In this document: positions 41,686-50,033 of the stretch, piece by piece
Layout of the letters: the number at the start of each line of letters is the position of its first letter
Numbering within the stretch: the first letter of the stretch is position 1
NCBI GenBank assembly: GCA_002351925.1
Contig: DEHM01000013.1
Span: 1 to 64,000 of the forward strand
Source: Bacteroidales bacterium UBA2800
Lineage (GTDB): Bacteria > Bacteroidota > Bacteroidia > Bacteroidales > Paludibacteraceae
Direction: 5' to 3'
Length of the DNA stretch: 64,000 nt
Notes under the pieces: generated by a model
The model's database searches: none
Told to the model about the DNA's origin: nothing
The model's input: the letters and a program-made list of their open reading frames with translations, nothing else
Made by a program: the position numbers and the translations under genes

Positions 41686-41737
41686 ATGGTTCAATCACGG
41701 TACGTCCACCCACTGATTAAAGCCTTTTTGCCGATTA

Positions 41738-41893
41738 TCAGTTGTTTTTGTTGAGGATGATGAGTGCGGCGATGACGCCTGGCACCCATCCGCAAAGGGT
41801 GAGCAGGAAGACGATCAGCACCGATCCGCAACCCTTGTCGACTACTGCCAACGGCGGGAAGATAATAGCCAGTAAGACTTGTAAGCAATTCAT
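41738..41893 (-). CDS. YqaE/Pmp3-family small membrane protein
   Basis: 51 residues. Translation of the minus strand from the ATG at 41893 gives MNCLQVLLAIIFPPLAVV, then DKGCGSVLIVFLLTLCGW and PGVIAALIILNKNN. This is the Pmp3/YqaE pattern: two transmembrane helices with FPPLAV and a GCG-x-x-xx-N/I-LLTLxGxxPGxIHA-like second helix. Such proteolipids affect membrane potential and salt stress in other organisms. It has its own promoter at 41959-41990 and an unusual 11-base repeat array downstream. Confidence 0.9.
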   Translation of the reverse strand: MNCLQVLLAIIFPPLAVVDKGCGSVLIVFLLTLCGWVPGVIAALIILNKNN

Positions 41894-41958
41894 ATCTTTG
41901 GTGTTTTAATTAGTTAATTCTTGTGTTGTTTTGGCGCACTTAGTTCGCAAATCGATTG

Positions 41959-41990
41959 CAAAATTACTGCTTTTTTCTCACATGTGCAAA
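41959..41990 (-). promoter_or_regulatory. Promoter of the YqaE/Pmp3 gene
   Basis: Minus strand: TTTG (41987-41990) in TTTGCACATGTGA, a 20-base spacer, then TAATTTTG (41959-41966) followed by CAATCG. It is divergent from the promoter of the PKD lipoprotein gene. Confidence 0.84.
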
Positions 41991-42014
41991 TAAATGCAAA
42001 AAAATATGTGAACA

Positions 42015-42046
42015 CTTGCGTATATCAGAAAAAAGTAGTACTTTTG
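42015..42046 (+). promoter_or_regulatory. Promoter of the PKD lipoprotein gene
   Basis: CTTG (42015-42018) in CTTGCGTATATCA, a 20-base spacer, then TACTTTTG (42039-42046) followed by CAGCG. The leader would be about 22 bases. Confidence 0.8.
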
Positions 42047-42072
42047 CAGCGTTAATTAAAATCATATACAAC

Positions 42073-42405
42073 ATGAAACATCTATTTCTACTTCTACTCA
42101 CTGCGCTGCTTCTCTGCAGTTGCGACCCAAGAGCCATGCGCGATTTGATTGAAGATATCGACGAATTGGCGAACGCGTCGGTTGATTTCACGTACACGGT
42201 CAGCGGACGCACCGTGACCTTTGTGAATAAGTCCAGCGACAACATCTCCAATTTCCAGTGGGAGTTTGGCGACGGCAAACGCTACAGCGGCTACAGTACG
42301 CAGCATATCTACGAAGCCGCCGGCAACTACCCGGTGACGCTCTCCGGAGTGACCAATGCCTCCCACAAAACCATGCACTGTACCAAAACGGTGCAGGTAG
42401 AATAG
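42073..42405 (+). CDS. Small PKD-domain lipoprotein
   Basis: 110 residues with a lipoprotein signal (MKHLFLLLLTALLLCSC, Cys17), a short helical spacer, then one PKD-like beta domain (about 38-110) with the family features TFVNKSSD, FQWEFGDGK, YEAAGNYPVTLSG. PKD domains are extracellular interaction modules. The ATG at 42073 follows the promoter at 42015-42046; the frame is open upstream but crosses it. The 414-residue membrane protein gene follows after 15 bases, probably co-transcribed. Confidence 0.88.
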   Translation: MKHLFLLLLTALLLCSCDPRAMRDLIEDIDELANASVDFTYTVSGRTVTFVNKSSDNISNFQWEFGDGKRYSGYSTQHIYEAAGNYPVTLSGVTNASHKTMHCTKTVQVE

Positions 42406-42420
42406 ACCAACCAAAGAGAT

Positions 42421-43665
42421 ATGAAACCGAAAATAAAAGTACGACTGCCTAAGTTGCAAAACCTGATTGGGAAATCGTGGGCGAAGGAGTTGACGTTGTC
42501 GTTTGTCGGCACGACGCTCTCGATCGTCCTGACCTTTGGTACCGCCCATTTTGTGGATGCCAAGCAGAACCGTGAGGCGGGTCGGCAAGTGGCCATGATG
42601 GTGATACACGACATGGAGAACTCCGCCGATTACTTCAGTCGGCTGGCGCGAGAAGATGAGGCGATCTTCAACCTGACCAGCAATGTGTTGAGCCGTCAGG
42701 ACCGGCTGGACACGATTCCCCATGACACGCTCTTCTCGTTCGTCAACGCTATCACCTCGCCCGCTATCTCGCTCTACAACTACGACGACGCCAGCGAGAA
42801 GATCTTTGTGAGCAGTCCCGAGGCATGGGAGAACATCGACAATGCCGCGTTCATCGATGCGGTACAGACGTTCTACAAAGAGAGACGTGACATATACGCC
42901 ATGCTCAATAGCGACAAGTTCTTCGTCAAACCTATCACCCATGAGGACTACTACCGGGCAGTGATAGAGGCATCGGACCAGAACGGCAATGTGCGGTATA
43001 GCTTCATGGCAGACCTGCTGCGCGAGCATATTGCCCGCAAAGATGTGCAGTACTACATCTCTCAGTCGACGCGACGCAGAGCCTATTTTACCTACTATAG
43101 TAACCAGTTTATGAGCACGGCGAACAAGTGTAAGTTCCTGATGGGCATCTCCGACGAGGAGCTCGCCGCCTATGTGGCGCAGACAGAACGGAGCGGCCGG
43201 AAACTGAAAGGCCGCATGCTGGTAGGCGCATGGGAAGTGCAGGGCGATCCGAACGACTATCACGAGATACAGTTCCGGCGCGACCACAGCCTGCTCTGGA
43301 ACAACTGTCAGTACCTCCCCCACGCCATCTATACCGGCAACGTGGAGTTCCGATTTACTATCCCCGGCACATGGGAGATAGAGGGCGACTCACTGGTTAT
43401 CTCGCTGCTCCCGCAGCCGGAGTACTCGCTCGACACCACCCACATCCGCTACCAGCCAGACAAGAAAGAATATCTCGACCGGCAGATAGCCGCATGGCAG
43501 CGTGCGTACGACGACGAGATAGACGAACTGAAACGGAAAGGCGGGCAACGCGATGCATATTTCAGCGCCATCGATGCGGCCGGCAACAAGATAGAACTGA
43601 AGCGCAAGAAGACCGACAAAAGCGGCAACGAACAAGAAGAGATCCTCTATCTTGTGAAAAAATAA
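42421..43665 (+). CDS. Hypothetical membrane-anchored protein with lipocalin-like C terminus
   Basis: 414 residues. A basic N terminus is followed by one membrane helix (LTLSFVGTTLSIVLTFGTA, about 22-40). A helical, probably periplasmic domain (about 42-255) follows, and then a C-terminal beta-rich part from about 258 (GRMLVGAWEVQGDPNDYHEI) with the GxWxv start of lipocalin-like domains. The tail is very basic (KIELKRKKTDKSGNEQEE). I do not recognise a named family. It lies 15 bases after the PKD lipoprotein and is probably in the same operon; a new promoter begins just after its stop. Confidence 0.75.
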   Translation: MKPKIKVRLPKLQNLIGKSWAKELTLSFVGTTLSIVLTFGTAHFVDAKQNREAGRQVAMMVIHDMENSADYFSRLAREDEAIFNLTSNVLSRQDRLDTIPHDTLFSFVNAITSPAISLYNYDDASEKIFVSSPEAWENIDNAAFIDAVQTFYKERRDIYAMLNSDKFFVKPITHEDYYRAVIEASDQNGNVRYSFMADLLREHIARKDVQYYISQSTRRRAYFTYYSNQFMSTANKCKFLMGISDEELAAYVAQTERSGRKLKGRMLVGAWEVQGDPNDYHEIQFRRDHSLLWNNCQYLPHAIYTGNVEFRFTIPGTWEIEGDSLVISLLPQPEYSLDTTHIRYQPDKKEYLDRQIAAWQRAYDDEIDELKRKGGQRDAYFSAIDAAGNKIELKRKKTDKSGNEQEEILYLVKK

Positions 43666-43684
43666 CAAAAAAGAATGGCATATG

Positions 43685-43716
43685 CTTGCATATGTCATTT
43701 TTTTGTAGTATCTTTG
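43685..43716 (+). promoter_or_regulatory. Promoter of the DUF7935-DUF6048 pair
   Basis: CTTG (43685-43688) in CTTGCATATGTCA, a 20-base spacer, then TATCTTTG (43709-43716) followed by CAGCG. The ATG at 43743 is 26 bases downstream. Confidence 0.8.
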
Positions 43717-43742
43717 CAGCGTATTTTGGAAAAATAGGCGTT

Positions 43743-44255
43743 ATGCAGACAGTATGGTTGATTGTGTTGGTCATCGTGTTGATGATTTTCGGGTTCTGGT
43801 TGATCCAGTACTCCACGTTCCGCAATGAGGAGCGTAAGCGTCAGTGGGAGTTGCGTCGTGAGAGCCAGAAGACTATTTCTCCTATACGCATGCGCGCATA
43901 TGAGCGCCTCGCGTTACTACTGGAACGCACGACGCCGGAGCACATGCTGATGGGGCTGGACCTGACGGGCATGACCGTCATGCAACTGCAGCAACACCTG
44001 CTGCAGACGATACGGATGGAGTATGAGCACAACATGAGCCAGCAGGTGTACGTGAGCGAGGAGGTGTGGACGCTGGTGATGAACGCGCGCGACCAGATGG
44101 CGGCTTTCGTAGTAGGTATCACCAGTCAGTTGCCGCCCGACGCGGATGCGATGACCTATGCCAAGGTGCTGCTGACCGCCTATAGCTCCAACGGACTGAC
44201 GCCCACCGACAAAGCGTTGTCGGAACTGAAGGAGGAGGCGAAAGAGTTGATGTGA
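43743..44255 (+). CDS. DUF7935-like membrane-anchored protein
   Basis: 170 residues with an N-terminal membrane helix (MQTVWLIVLVIVLMIFGFWLI) and a cytoplasmic helical domain containing PIRMRAYERLALLLERTTPE, LLQTIRMEYEHNMSQQVYVS and a C-terminal AKVLLTAYSSNG. This matches a Bacteroidota family annotated DUF7935, of unknown function. The ATG at 43743 follows the promoter at 43685-43716; a longer open frame upstream overlaps the previous gene. The DUF6048 gene follows one base after the stop. Confidence 0.82.
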   Translation: MQTVWLIVLVIVLMIFGFWLIQYSTFRNEERKRQWELRRESQKTISPIRMRAYERLALLLERTTPEHMLMGLDLTGMTVMQLQQHLLQTIRMEYEHNMSQQVYVSEEVWTLVMNARDQMAAFVVGITSQLPPDADAMTYAKVLLTAYSSNGLTPTDKALSELKEEAKELM

Positions 44256-44256
44256 G

Positions 44257-45012
44257 GTGAAGGGACGATGGATCGCCATAGGATTGTTGCTGCTGGGTGC
44301 GGCGGCTTACGGGCAGACGGACACGACAGCCGTTGACACGACGGTGGTGACCGTAAGCGAGAGCGTGGCGCCGACGAGAGACAGCGTAGTGGTGCTGCAT
44401 GTGCCGGACAGCGTGGTGGCCTCGGGCGTGACGGAGCGTCAGCCGAAGAAAGCGTCGATATACCAGGGCGTGATCGTGAAACTCGACCTGGGTGCTGCGG
44501 CGCTGGCGATGGGTGTGAGCAAGGCGCGGATGCAGCAATGGGAAGTGGCGGCCAACGTGCGGCTGAAAAACCGATTCTATCCTACCTTCGAATTGGGATA
44601 TGCCGGCGGAACGACAAGCCAAGGCGACACGGTGAGTTATCAGGGGCATGGCGGATTCTTCCGCATAGGCTGCGACATCAACCCGCTGAAGAAACATCCG
44701 GAGCGTCCGCATGCGTTGCTGGTGGGCGTGCGACTGGGCACGTCGGTGCAGGGTGCACGTCAGGGGGCGACAGACGCTACGTGGCGACCCTACAAGAAAC
44801 AGGCGGACTGCTGGGGTGAGATAGTGCTGGGCTGTCAGGTCAACATCGTGAAAGGGCTGTATATGGGTTGGATGGGTCGACTGAAGATTCTCTTCACCCG
44901 TGAGGCGGAAGGACTGACGACCGACCAGATGGGGCTGGTATATATACCCGGCTTCGGCAAACGAGGCGACATAGGCTATGGGCTGTGTTACCACATAGGG
45001 TGGAAGTTTTGA
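44257..45012 (+). CDS. DUF6048 outer-membrane-type protein
   Basis: 251 residues with a signal peptide (WIAIGLLLLGAAAYG) and a beta-rich body of alternating hydrophobic strands (VIVKLDLGAAALAMG, FYPTFELGYAGGTT, HGGFFRIGCDINPLKK, YGLCYHIGWKF) ending in Phe, consistent with a small outer-membrane barrel. It matches DUF6048, a Bacteroidota family of unknown function. The start is GTG at 44257, one base after the DUF7935 stop. A three-copy heptad repeat follows the stop directly. Confidence 0.84.
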   Translation: MKGRWIAIGLLLLGAAAYGQTDTTAVDTTVVTVSESVAPTRDSVVVLHVPDSVVASGVTERQPKKASIYQGVIVKLDLGAAALAMGVSKARMQQWEVAANVRLKNRFYPTFELGYAGGTTSQGDTVSYQGHGGFFRIGCDINPLKKHPERPHALLVGVRLGTSVQGARQGATDATWRPYKKQADCWGEIVLGCQVNIVKGLYMGWMGRLKILFTREAEGLTTDQMGLVYIPGFGKRGDIGYGLCYHIGWKF

Positions 45013-45033
45013 GATGAAAGATGAAAAATGAAA
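45013..45033. repeat. Heptanucleotide tandem repeat before tkt
   Basis: Three units: GATGAAA twice, then AATGAAA, starting on the base after the DUF6048 stop codon. Confidence 0.7.
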
Positions 45034-45067
45034 AAAACTCAATATTAACAACAAACATTTATTTATC

Positions 45068-47077
45068 ATGAACAAGACACAAGTTTTAAATCGTGCAGCG
45101 GATAACATCCGTATCCTGGCTGCCGCCGCAGTAGAGAAAGCCAAAAGTGGTCACCCGGGTGGTGCCATGGGTGGTGCAGACTTCATCAACGTGCTTTTCT
45201 CGGAGTTTCTGGAGTATGATCCGGAGAACCCGGGTTGGGAAGCTCGTGACCGTTTCTTCTTGGATCCGGGTCACATGGCACCGATGCTGTACAGCCAGTT
45301 GTGCCTGGCCGGTAAGTTCACGCTGGAAGACCTGCAGAACCTGCGTCAATGGGGTTCGGTAACGCCGGGGCACCCTGAGCGTGAGGTGGAGCGCATGATT
45401 GAGAACACCAGCGGTCCGCTGGGTCAGGGTCATACGTTCGCCGTAGGTGCTGCCATCGCTGCTAAGTGGTTCAATACCCGTTTTGGCGCTATCCACAACC
45501 CGACGATCTATGCATTCATCTCGGACGGCGGTGTACAGGAGGAGATCTCGCAGGGTGCAGGTCGTCTGGCCGGTCACCTGGGACTGGATAACCTGATCAT
45601 GTTCTACGACAGCAACACCATCCAGCTCTCGACGGGTTGCGGCGAGGTGACGAGCGAAGATGTAGCGGCTAAGTACGCTGCATGGGGCTGGTACGTACAG
45701 GAGATACCGGGTAACGATCCGGACGCTATCCGCGAGGCTATCATCAAGGCGAAAGCCGAGAAGAGCCGTCCGTCGCTCATCATCGGTCATACGACGATGG
45801 GTAAGGGTTGCGTGACAGCCGAAGGCGGTAGCTGGGAAGGCAAGTGCGAGACTCACGGAGCTCCGTTGAGCAAAGCCGGTGCATCGTTCGAGAAGACGAT
45901 AGAACACCTTGGCGGCGATCCGACGAATCCGTTCCAGATATTCCCGGAGGTACAGAAACTGTACGAAGACCGCGCCATTGAGTTGCGCGACATATGCAAC
46001 AAGAAATATGCGCAGTACCACGACTGGAAGGAGAAGAACCCGTTGGCAGCCAACGAGTATGAGACCTTCATGAGCGGTGAGACGCCGTGCGTGGACTGGA
46101 GCCTGATAGAGCAGAAAGCCGGTGACGCTACGCGTAACGCCAGCGGTAAGGTGCTCGGCTTCCTCGCGGAGAACGTAGGTAACATGATCGTGAGCTCGGC
46201 CGACCTGAGCAACAGCGACAAAACCGACGGTTTCCTGAAGAAGACCCACGCGCTGAAGAAAGGTGACTTCAGCGGTCAGTTCCTCCAGGCCGGTGTGGCT
46301 GAGTTGACGATGGCCTGCGTATGTATCGGTATGGCGCTGCACGGCGGTATCATCCCGGCTTGCGGTACGTTCTTCGTCTTCAGCGACTATATGAAACCGG
46401 CCGTACGTATGGCTGCGCTGATGGAACTGCCGGTGAAATTTATCTGGAGCCACGATGCGTTCCGCGTAGGTGAGGACGGTCCGACCCACGAGCCGGTTGA
46501 GCAGGAGGCACAGATCCGTCTGATGGAGAAACTGCATAACCATCACGGCAAGCCGTCGATGCTGGTGGTACGTCCGGCAGACGCAGAGGAGACGACGCTG
46601 GCATGGCGTGCCGCACTGGAGAATACCGCTACGCCGACGGCACTCATCCTGAGCCGTCAGGACATCGCGCCGGTGCCCAACGTGAACCTCGAGGGCTTCC
46701 GCAAGGGTGCGTATATCGTATCGAAAGATGAGAACCCGCAAGTGGTACTGCTGGCTTCGGGTAGCGAGGTGTCGACTTTGCTGGCTGGCGCTGAGTTGCT
46801 GCGCAAAGAGGGTATCCGTCTGCAGGTAGTAAGCGTGCCGAGTGAGGGGCGCTTCCGTGAGCAAGACAAAAAATATCAGGACGAAGTGCTGCCGAAGGGT
46901 GTGAAACGTTTCGGTATGACGGCCGGTTTGCCTTGCACGCTCGAGGGACTCGTAGGCGAGAACGGCGCTATCTGGGGTCTGGAGAGCTTCGGCTTCAGCG
47001 CACCGTACAAAGTGCTGGACGAGAAACTCGGATTTACGGCACAGAACGTATATGAGCAAGTTAAAAAACTCTTATAA
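45068..47077 (+). CDS. tkt: Transketolase
   Basis: 669 residues. A thiamine-diphosphate enzyme that moves two-carbon units between sugar phosphates in the non-oxidative pentose phosphate pathway. It has SGHPGGAMGGAD near the start, the cofactor/metal segment AFISDGGVQEEISQGAG to MFYDSN, the pyrimidine-domain stretch MALHGGIIPACGTFFVFSDY and HDAFRVGEDGPTHEPVEQ. Its length is normal. It precedes leuS by four bases but I see no promoter of the local type in the 55 bases before the ATG, so transcription may come from the DUF7935 unit. Confidence 0.96.
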   Translation: MNKTQVLNRAADNIRILAAAAVEKAKSGHPGGAMGGADFINVLFSEFLEYDPENPGWEARDRFFLDPGHMAPMLYSQLCLAGKFTLEDLQNLRQWGSVTPGHPEREVERMIENTSGPLGQGHTFAVGAAIAAKWFNTRFGAIHNPTIYAFISDGGVQEEISQGAGRLAGHLGLDNLIMFYDSNTIQLSTGCGEVTSEDVAAKYAAWGWYVQEIPGNDPDAIREAIIKAKAEKSRPSLIIGHTTMGKGCVTAEGGSWEGKCETHGAPLSKAGASFEKTIEHLGGDPTNPFQIFPEVQKLYEDRAIELRDICNKKYAQYHDWKEKNPLAANEYETFMSGETPCVDWSLIEQKAGDATRNASGKVLGFLAENVGNMIVSSADLSNSDKTDGFLKKTHALKKGDFSGQFLQAGVAELTMACVCIGMALHGGIIPACGTFFVFSDYMKPAVRMAALMELPVKFIWSHDAFRVGEDGPTHEPVEQEAQIRLMEKLHNHHGKPSMLVVRPADAEETTLAWRAALENTATPTALILSRQDIAPVPNVNLEGFRKGAYIVSKDENPQVVLLASGSEVSTLLAGAELLRKEGIRLQVVSVPSEGRFREQDKKYQDEVLPKGVKRFGMTAGLPCTLEGLVGENGAIWGLESFGFSAPYKVLDEKLGFTAQNVYEQVKKLL

Positions 47078-47081
47078 TTGA

Positions 47082-49835
47082 ATGGAATATAATTTTTCTG
47101 ACATTGAGAGCCGGTGGCAGGCAGAGTGGGCAAAGGCGGGCGCATATGCCGTCTCGAACGAGTCCGACAAGCCGCATTACTACGTGCTCGATATGTTTCC
47201 TTACCCGTCGGGGGCCGGCCTTCATGTCGGCCACCCGCTGGGCTATATCGCGAGTGATATCTACGCGCGATACAAACGCCAGAAAGGCTTTAACGTGTTG
47301 CACCCCATGGGCTTCGACAGTTACGGTCTGCCTGCGGAACAGTATGCTATCCAGACCGGTCAACACCCGGAGAAGACGACGTTCGAGAACATCGACCGCT
47401 ATATCTCGCAGCTGAAGAAGATAGGTTTCTGCTACGACTGGAACCGCGAGGTGCGCACCTGCGATCCGAAGTTCTACAAATGGACGCAGTGGGCTTTTGT
47501 GCAGATGTTCAACAGCTATTTCGACCCGAAGATGCAGAAGGCGCAACCCATCAGCAAACTGATTGCCGAGTGGGAAGCCAATGACCCGAAATGGGCGACG
47601 ATGAGTGAGCGGGAGCAGCAGGAGAGACTGATGCGTCACCGTATTGCCTACCTGGCCGATACGAAAGTCAACTGGTGTCCGCAGTTGGGTACGGTGCTGG
47701 CCAATGATGAGGTGAGCGAAGGACTGAGTGTACGTGGCGGTTATCCCGTGGAGCAACGCGTGATGCGTCAGTGGTGCTTGCGCGTGAGTGCTTATGCCGG
47801 TCGTCTGCTGGAGGGACTGGACCGCCTGGACTGGACGGAGAGCCTGAAAGAGACACAACGCAACTGGATAGGCCGGAGCGAAGGCGCGGAGATGCAGTTC
47901 AGCATCAAGGGACAAGACGAACCCTTCACTATCTTCACCACCCGTGCGGATACTATCTATGGCGTGACATTCATGGTGCTGGCGCCGGAGAGCGAGTATG
48001 TCAGCCGTGTGGTGACGGATGAGCACCGCGAGGAAGTGGAGGCGTATCTGCAGCGCTGCAAGAACCGTACGGAGCGGGAGCGAATAGCCGACCGCCGCGT
48101 GACGGGTGTCTTCACCGGCAGCTATGCCATCAATCCCTTGACGCAGGGCGAGATACCTATCTATATATCCGACTACGTCCTGGCCGGTTACGGCACGGGT
48201 GCTATCATGGCGGTGCCGGCACACGACAGCCGCGACTACGCTTTTGCGAAACATTTCAACTTGCCGATTATCCCGCTGATAGAGGGAGCCGACGTGAGTG
48301 AGGAGTCGTTCGACGCCAAAGAGGGTAAGATGATTAACTCCGGATTCCTGAACGGTATGGAGGTGAAAGAGGCTATCCAGGCCATGAAGGAGTATATCAC
48401 CAATACGGGTATCGGTCGGGTGAAGGTCAACTACCGTCTGCGTGACGCTATCTTCAGCCGTCAGCGCTACTGGGGTGAACCGTTCCCGATCTATTATAAG
48501 GACCAGATGCCGTACACGGTGGATGAGAAAGACCTGCCGTTGACGCTGCCGGAGGTGAGTGATTTCAAGCCGACGGCTGATGGCCGTCCGCCGCTGGGTA
48601 ACGCCAAAGACTGGACCTATGAGGGCTATCCGCTGGAGCTCTGTACGATGCCTGGTTTTGCGGGCAGTTCGGCGTACTACCTGAGGTATATGGATCCGCA
48701 TAACGACGAGGCACTCGTCAGCAAGCAGGCTAACGAGTACTGGCGTCAGGTGGATCTGTATCTGGGTGGCTCGGAGCACGCTACGGGACACCTGATATAC
48801 AGCCGATTCTGGAATAAGTTCCTCTATGACCTCGGCTATGTATGCGAGGACGAGCCATTCAAGAAACTGATTAACCAGGGTATGATTCAGGGTCGTTCGA
48901 ACTTCGTCTATCGCTATATAGGTGAGGGCGCGACGGGCAATCTGTATATCAGTTATAACCTGATTGACAACCCCGAGTACAAAGACAAGGTACAGCCTAT
49001 CCACGTCAACGTGAATATCGTTAATAACGATGTGCTGGATATCTATGCTTTCCGCAACTGGATGCCGGAGTTCAAGAACGCCGAGTTCGTCTTTGCCGAC
49101 GGCACGTCGTCGGAACTGACAGGCTACACAGCCGGTCCGAAGCAGTATATATGCGGCTGGGCGGTAGAGAAGATGAGTAAGTCGATGTTCAACGTGGTGA
49201 ACCCGGACGACGTGATTGCCAAGTTCGGAGCCGACACGCTGCGGCTCTACGAAATGTTCCTCGGTCCGCTGGAGATGTCGAAGCCCTGGGATACCAACGG
49301 TATCGACGGTGTGCACCGTTTCCTGCGTCGTCTGTGGAACATGTATGAGAACATCGAGAACGCCGAGCCGACCAAAGAAGAGCTGCGCAGCCTGCATAAA
49401 CTGATTAAGAAGATCACGTGGGACATCGAGAACTTCTCGTTCAACACGTCGATACCGGCGTTTATGATTGCGCAGAACGAGTTGTCGGCACTCAAGTGTA
49501 ACAAGCGTGCGATACTCGAGCAGTTTGCTGTGCTGCTGGCGCCGTACGCTCCGCACATCGCGGAAGAAGCATGGCATCGCTGCGGCAACGAGTCGTTCGT
49601 GATTGATGCTGCATGGCCCGAGTGTGACGAGTCGTACCTCGTAGAGGACAGTCAGAAATATCCGGTGCAGTTCAACGGCAAGGTGCGCTACACCATCGAG
49701 TGCGCAAAAGAGACGCCGAAAGAAGAAGTGGAGCGCCTGGCGCTGGCACATCAAGATGCCGCTAAGTTCCTCAATGGAGGTACGCCCAAACGCGTCATCG
49801 TCGTGCCCGGAAAGATTGTGAATATCGTAGTGTAG
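47082..49835 (+). CDS. leuS: Leucyl-tRNA synthetase
   Basis: 917 residues. A class I synthetase that charges tRNA-Leu. It has the HIGH-type motif in PYPSGAGLHVGHPLGY, the CP1 editing domain (about 220-420, with the threonine-rich FTTRADTIYGVTFM), the KMSKS loop as EKMSKSMFNV, and an anticodon-binding C terminus ending in VVPGKIVNIVV. The length is normal for bacteria. Very long open frames on the opposite strand are codon-bias artefacts. Confidence 0.97.
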   Translation: MEYNFSDIESRWQAEWAKAGAYAVSNESDKPHYYVLDMFPYPSGAGLHVGHPLGYIASDIYARYKRQKGFNVLHPMGFDSYGLPAEQYAIQTGQHPEKTTFENIDRYISQLKKIGFCYDWNREVRTCDPKFYKWTQWAFVQMFNSYFDPKMQKAQPISKLIAEWEANDPKWATMSEREQQERLMRHRIAYLADTKVNWCPQLGTVLANDEVSEGLSVRGGYPVEQRVMRQWCLRVSAYAGRLLEGLDRLDWTESLKETQRNWIGRSEGAEMQFSIKGQDEPFTIFTTRADTIYGVTFMVLAPESEYVSRVVTDEHREEVEAYLQRCKNRTERERIADRRVTGVFTGSYAINPLTQGEIPIYISDYVLAGYGTGAIMAVPAHDSRDYAFAKHFNLPIIPLIEGADVSEESFDAKEGKMINSGFLNGMEVKEAIQAMKEYITNTGIGRVKVNYRLRDAIFSRQRYWGEPFPIYYKDQMPYTVDEKDLPLTLPEVSDFKPTADGRPPLGNAKDWTYEGYPLELCTMPGFAGSSAYYLRYMDPHNDEALVSKQANEYWRQVDLYLGGSEHATGHLIYSRFWNKFLYDLGYVCEDEPFKKLINQGMIQGRSNFVYRYIGEGATGNLYISYNLIDNPEYKDKVQPIHVNVNIVNNDVLDIYAFRNWMPEFKNAEFVFADGTSSELTGYTAGPKQYICGWAVEKMSKSMFNVVNPDDVIAKFGADTLRLYEMFLGPLEMSKPWDTNGIDGVHRFLRRLWNMYENIENAEPTKEELRSLHKLIKKITWDIENFSFNTSIPAFMIAQNELSALKCNKRAILEQFAVLLAPYAPHIAEEAWHRCGNESFVIDAAWPECDESYLVEDSQKYPVQFNGKVRYTIECAKETPKEEVERLALAHQDAAKFLNGGTPKRVIVVPGKIVNIVV

Positions 49836-49842
49836 GAGCTGG

Positions 49843-49878
49843 AAAAAACAAAGGGAGGCGAGTCGCCTCGTCTCCCTT
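49843..49878 (-). terminator. Terminator of the tRNA-Lys gene
   Basis: Minus strand: AAGGGAG-A-CGAG, loop GCGA, CTCG-C-CTCCCTT (49851-49878, one A-C mismatch), then TTTGTTTTTT. It starts two bases beyond the tRNA 3' end and could also help end the convergent leuS mRNA. Confidence 0.88.
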
Positions 49879-49879
49879 G

Positions 49880-49952
49880 TGAACCAGCTGGGGCTCGAAC
49901 CCAGGACCCCATCCTTAAAAGGGATGTGCTCTACCTGCTGAGCTACTGATTC
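49880..49952 (-). tRNA. tRNA-Lys (anticodon TTT)
   Basis: A 73-base cloverleaf on the minus strand. Acceptor GAATCAG/CTGGTTC, D arm GCTCAGCAGGTAGAGC, anticodon stem CATCC/GGATG with loop CTTTTAA (anticodon TTT), T arm CTGGG TTCGAGC CCCAG, discriminator A. CCA is not encoded. Confidence 0.94.
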
Positions 49953-49976
49953 CCGGCTTTTTTGCAAAAGCGGGTG

Positions 49977-50008
49977 CAAAAGTACTACAATTTTTTGAAT
50001 TGACCAAA
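49977..50008 (-). promoter_or_regulatory. Promoter of tRNA-Lys
   Basis: Minus strand: TTTG (50005-50008) in TTTGGTCAATTCA, a 20-base spacer, then TACTTTTG (49977-49984) followed by CACCCGCTTTT. The ispG start is 26 bases from the -33 box on the other strand. Confidence 0.86.
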
Positions 50009-50033
50009 TTTTTGAGCAAAAAAATGCATTTTT

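Noticed and set aside
41691..41888. A 65-codon minus-strand frame at the YqaE locus
   Set aside because: It is out of frame with the 51-residue YqaE/Pmp3 sequence at 41738-41893, which has the family motifs, the promoter and a proper ATG.
45086..47059. A 657-codon open frame opposite tkt
   Set aside because: A shadow of the strong transketolase gene with the same codon-bias composition and no recognisable family.
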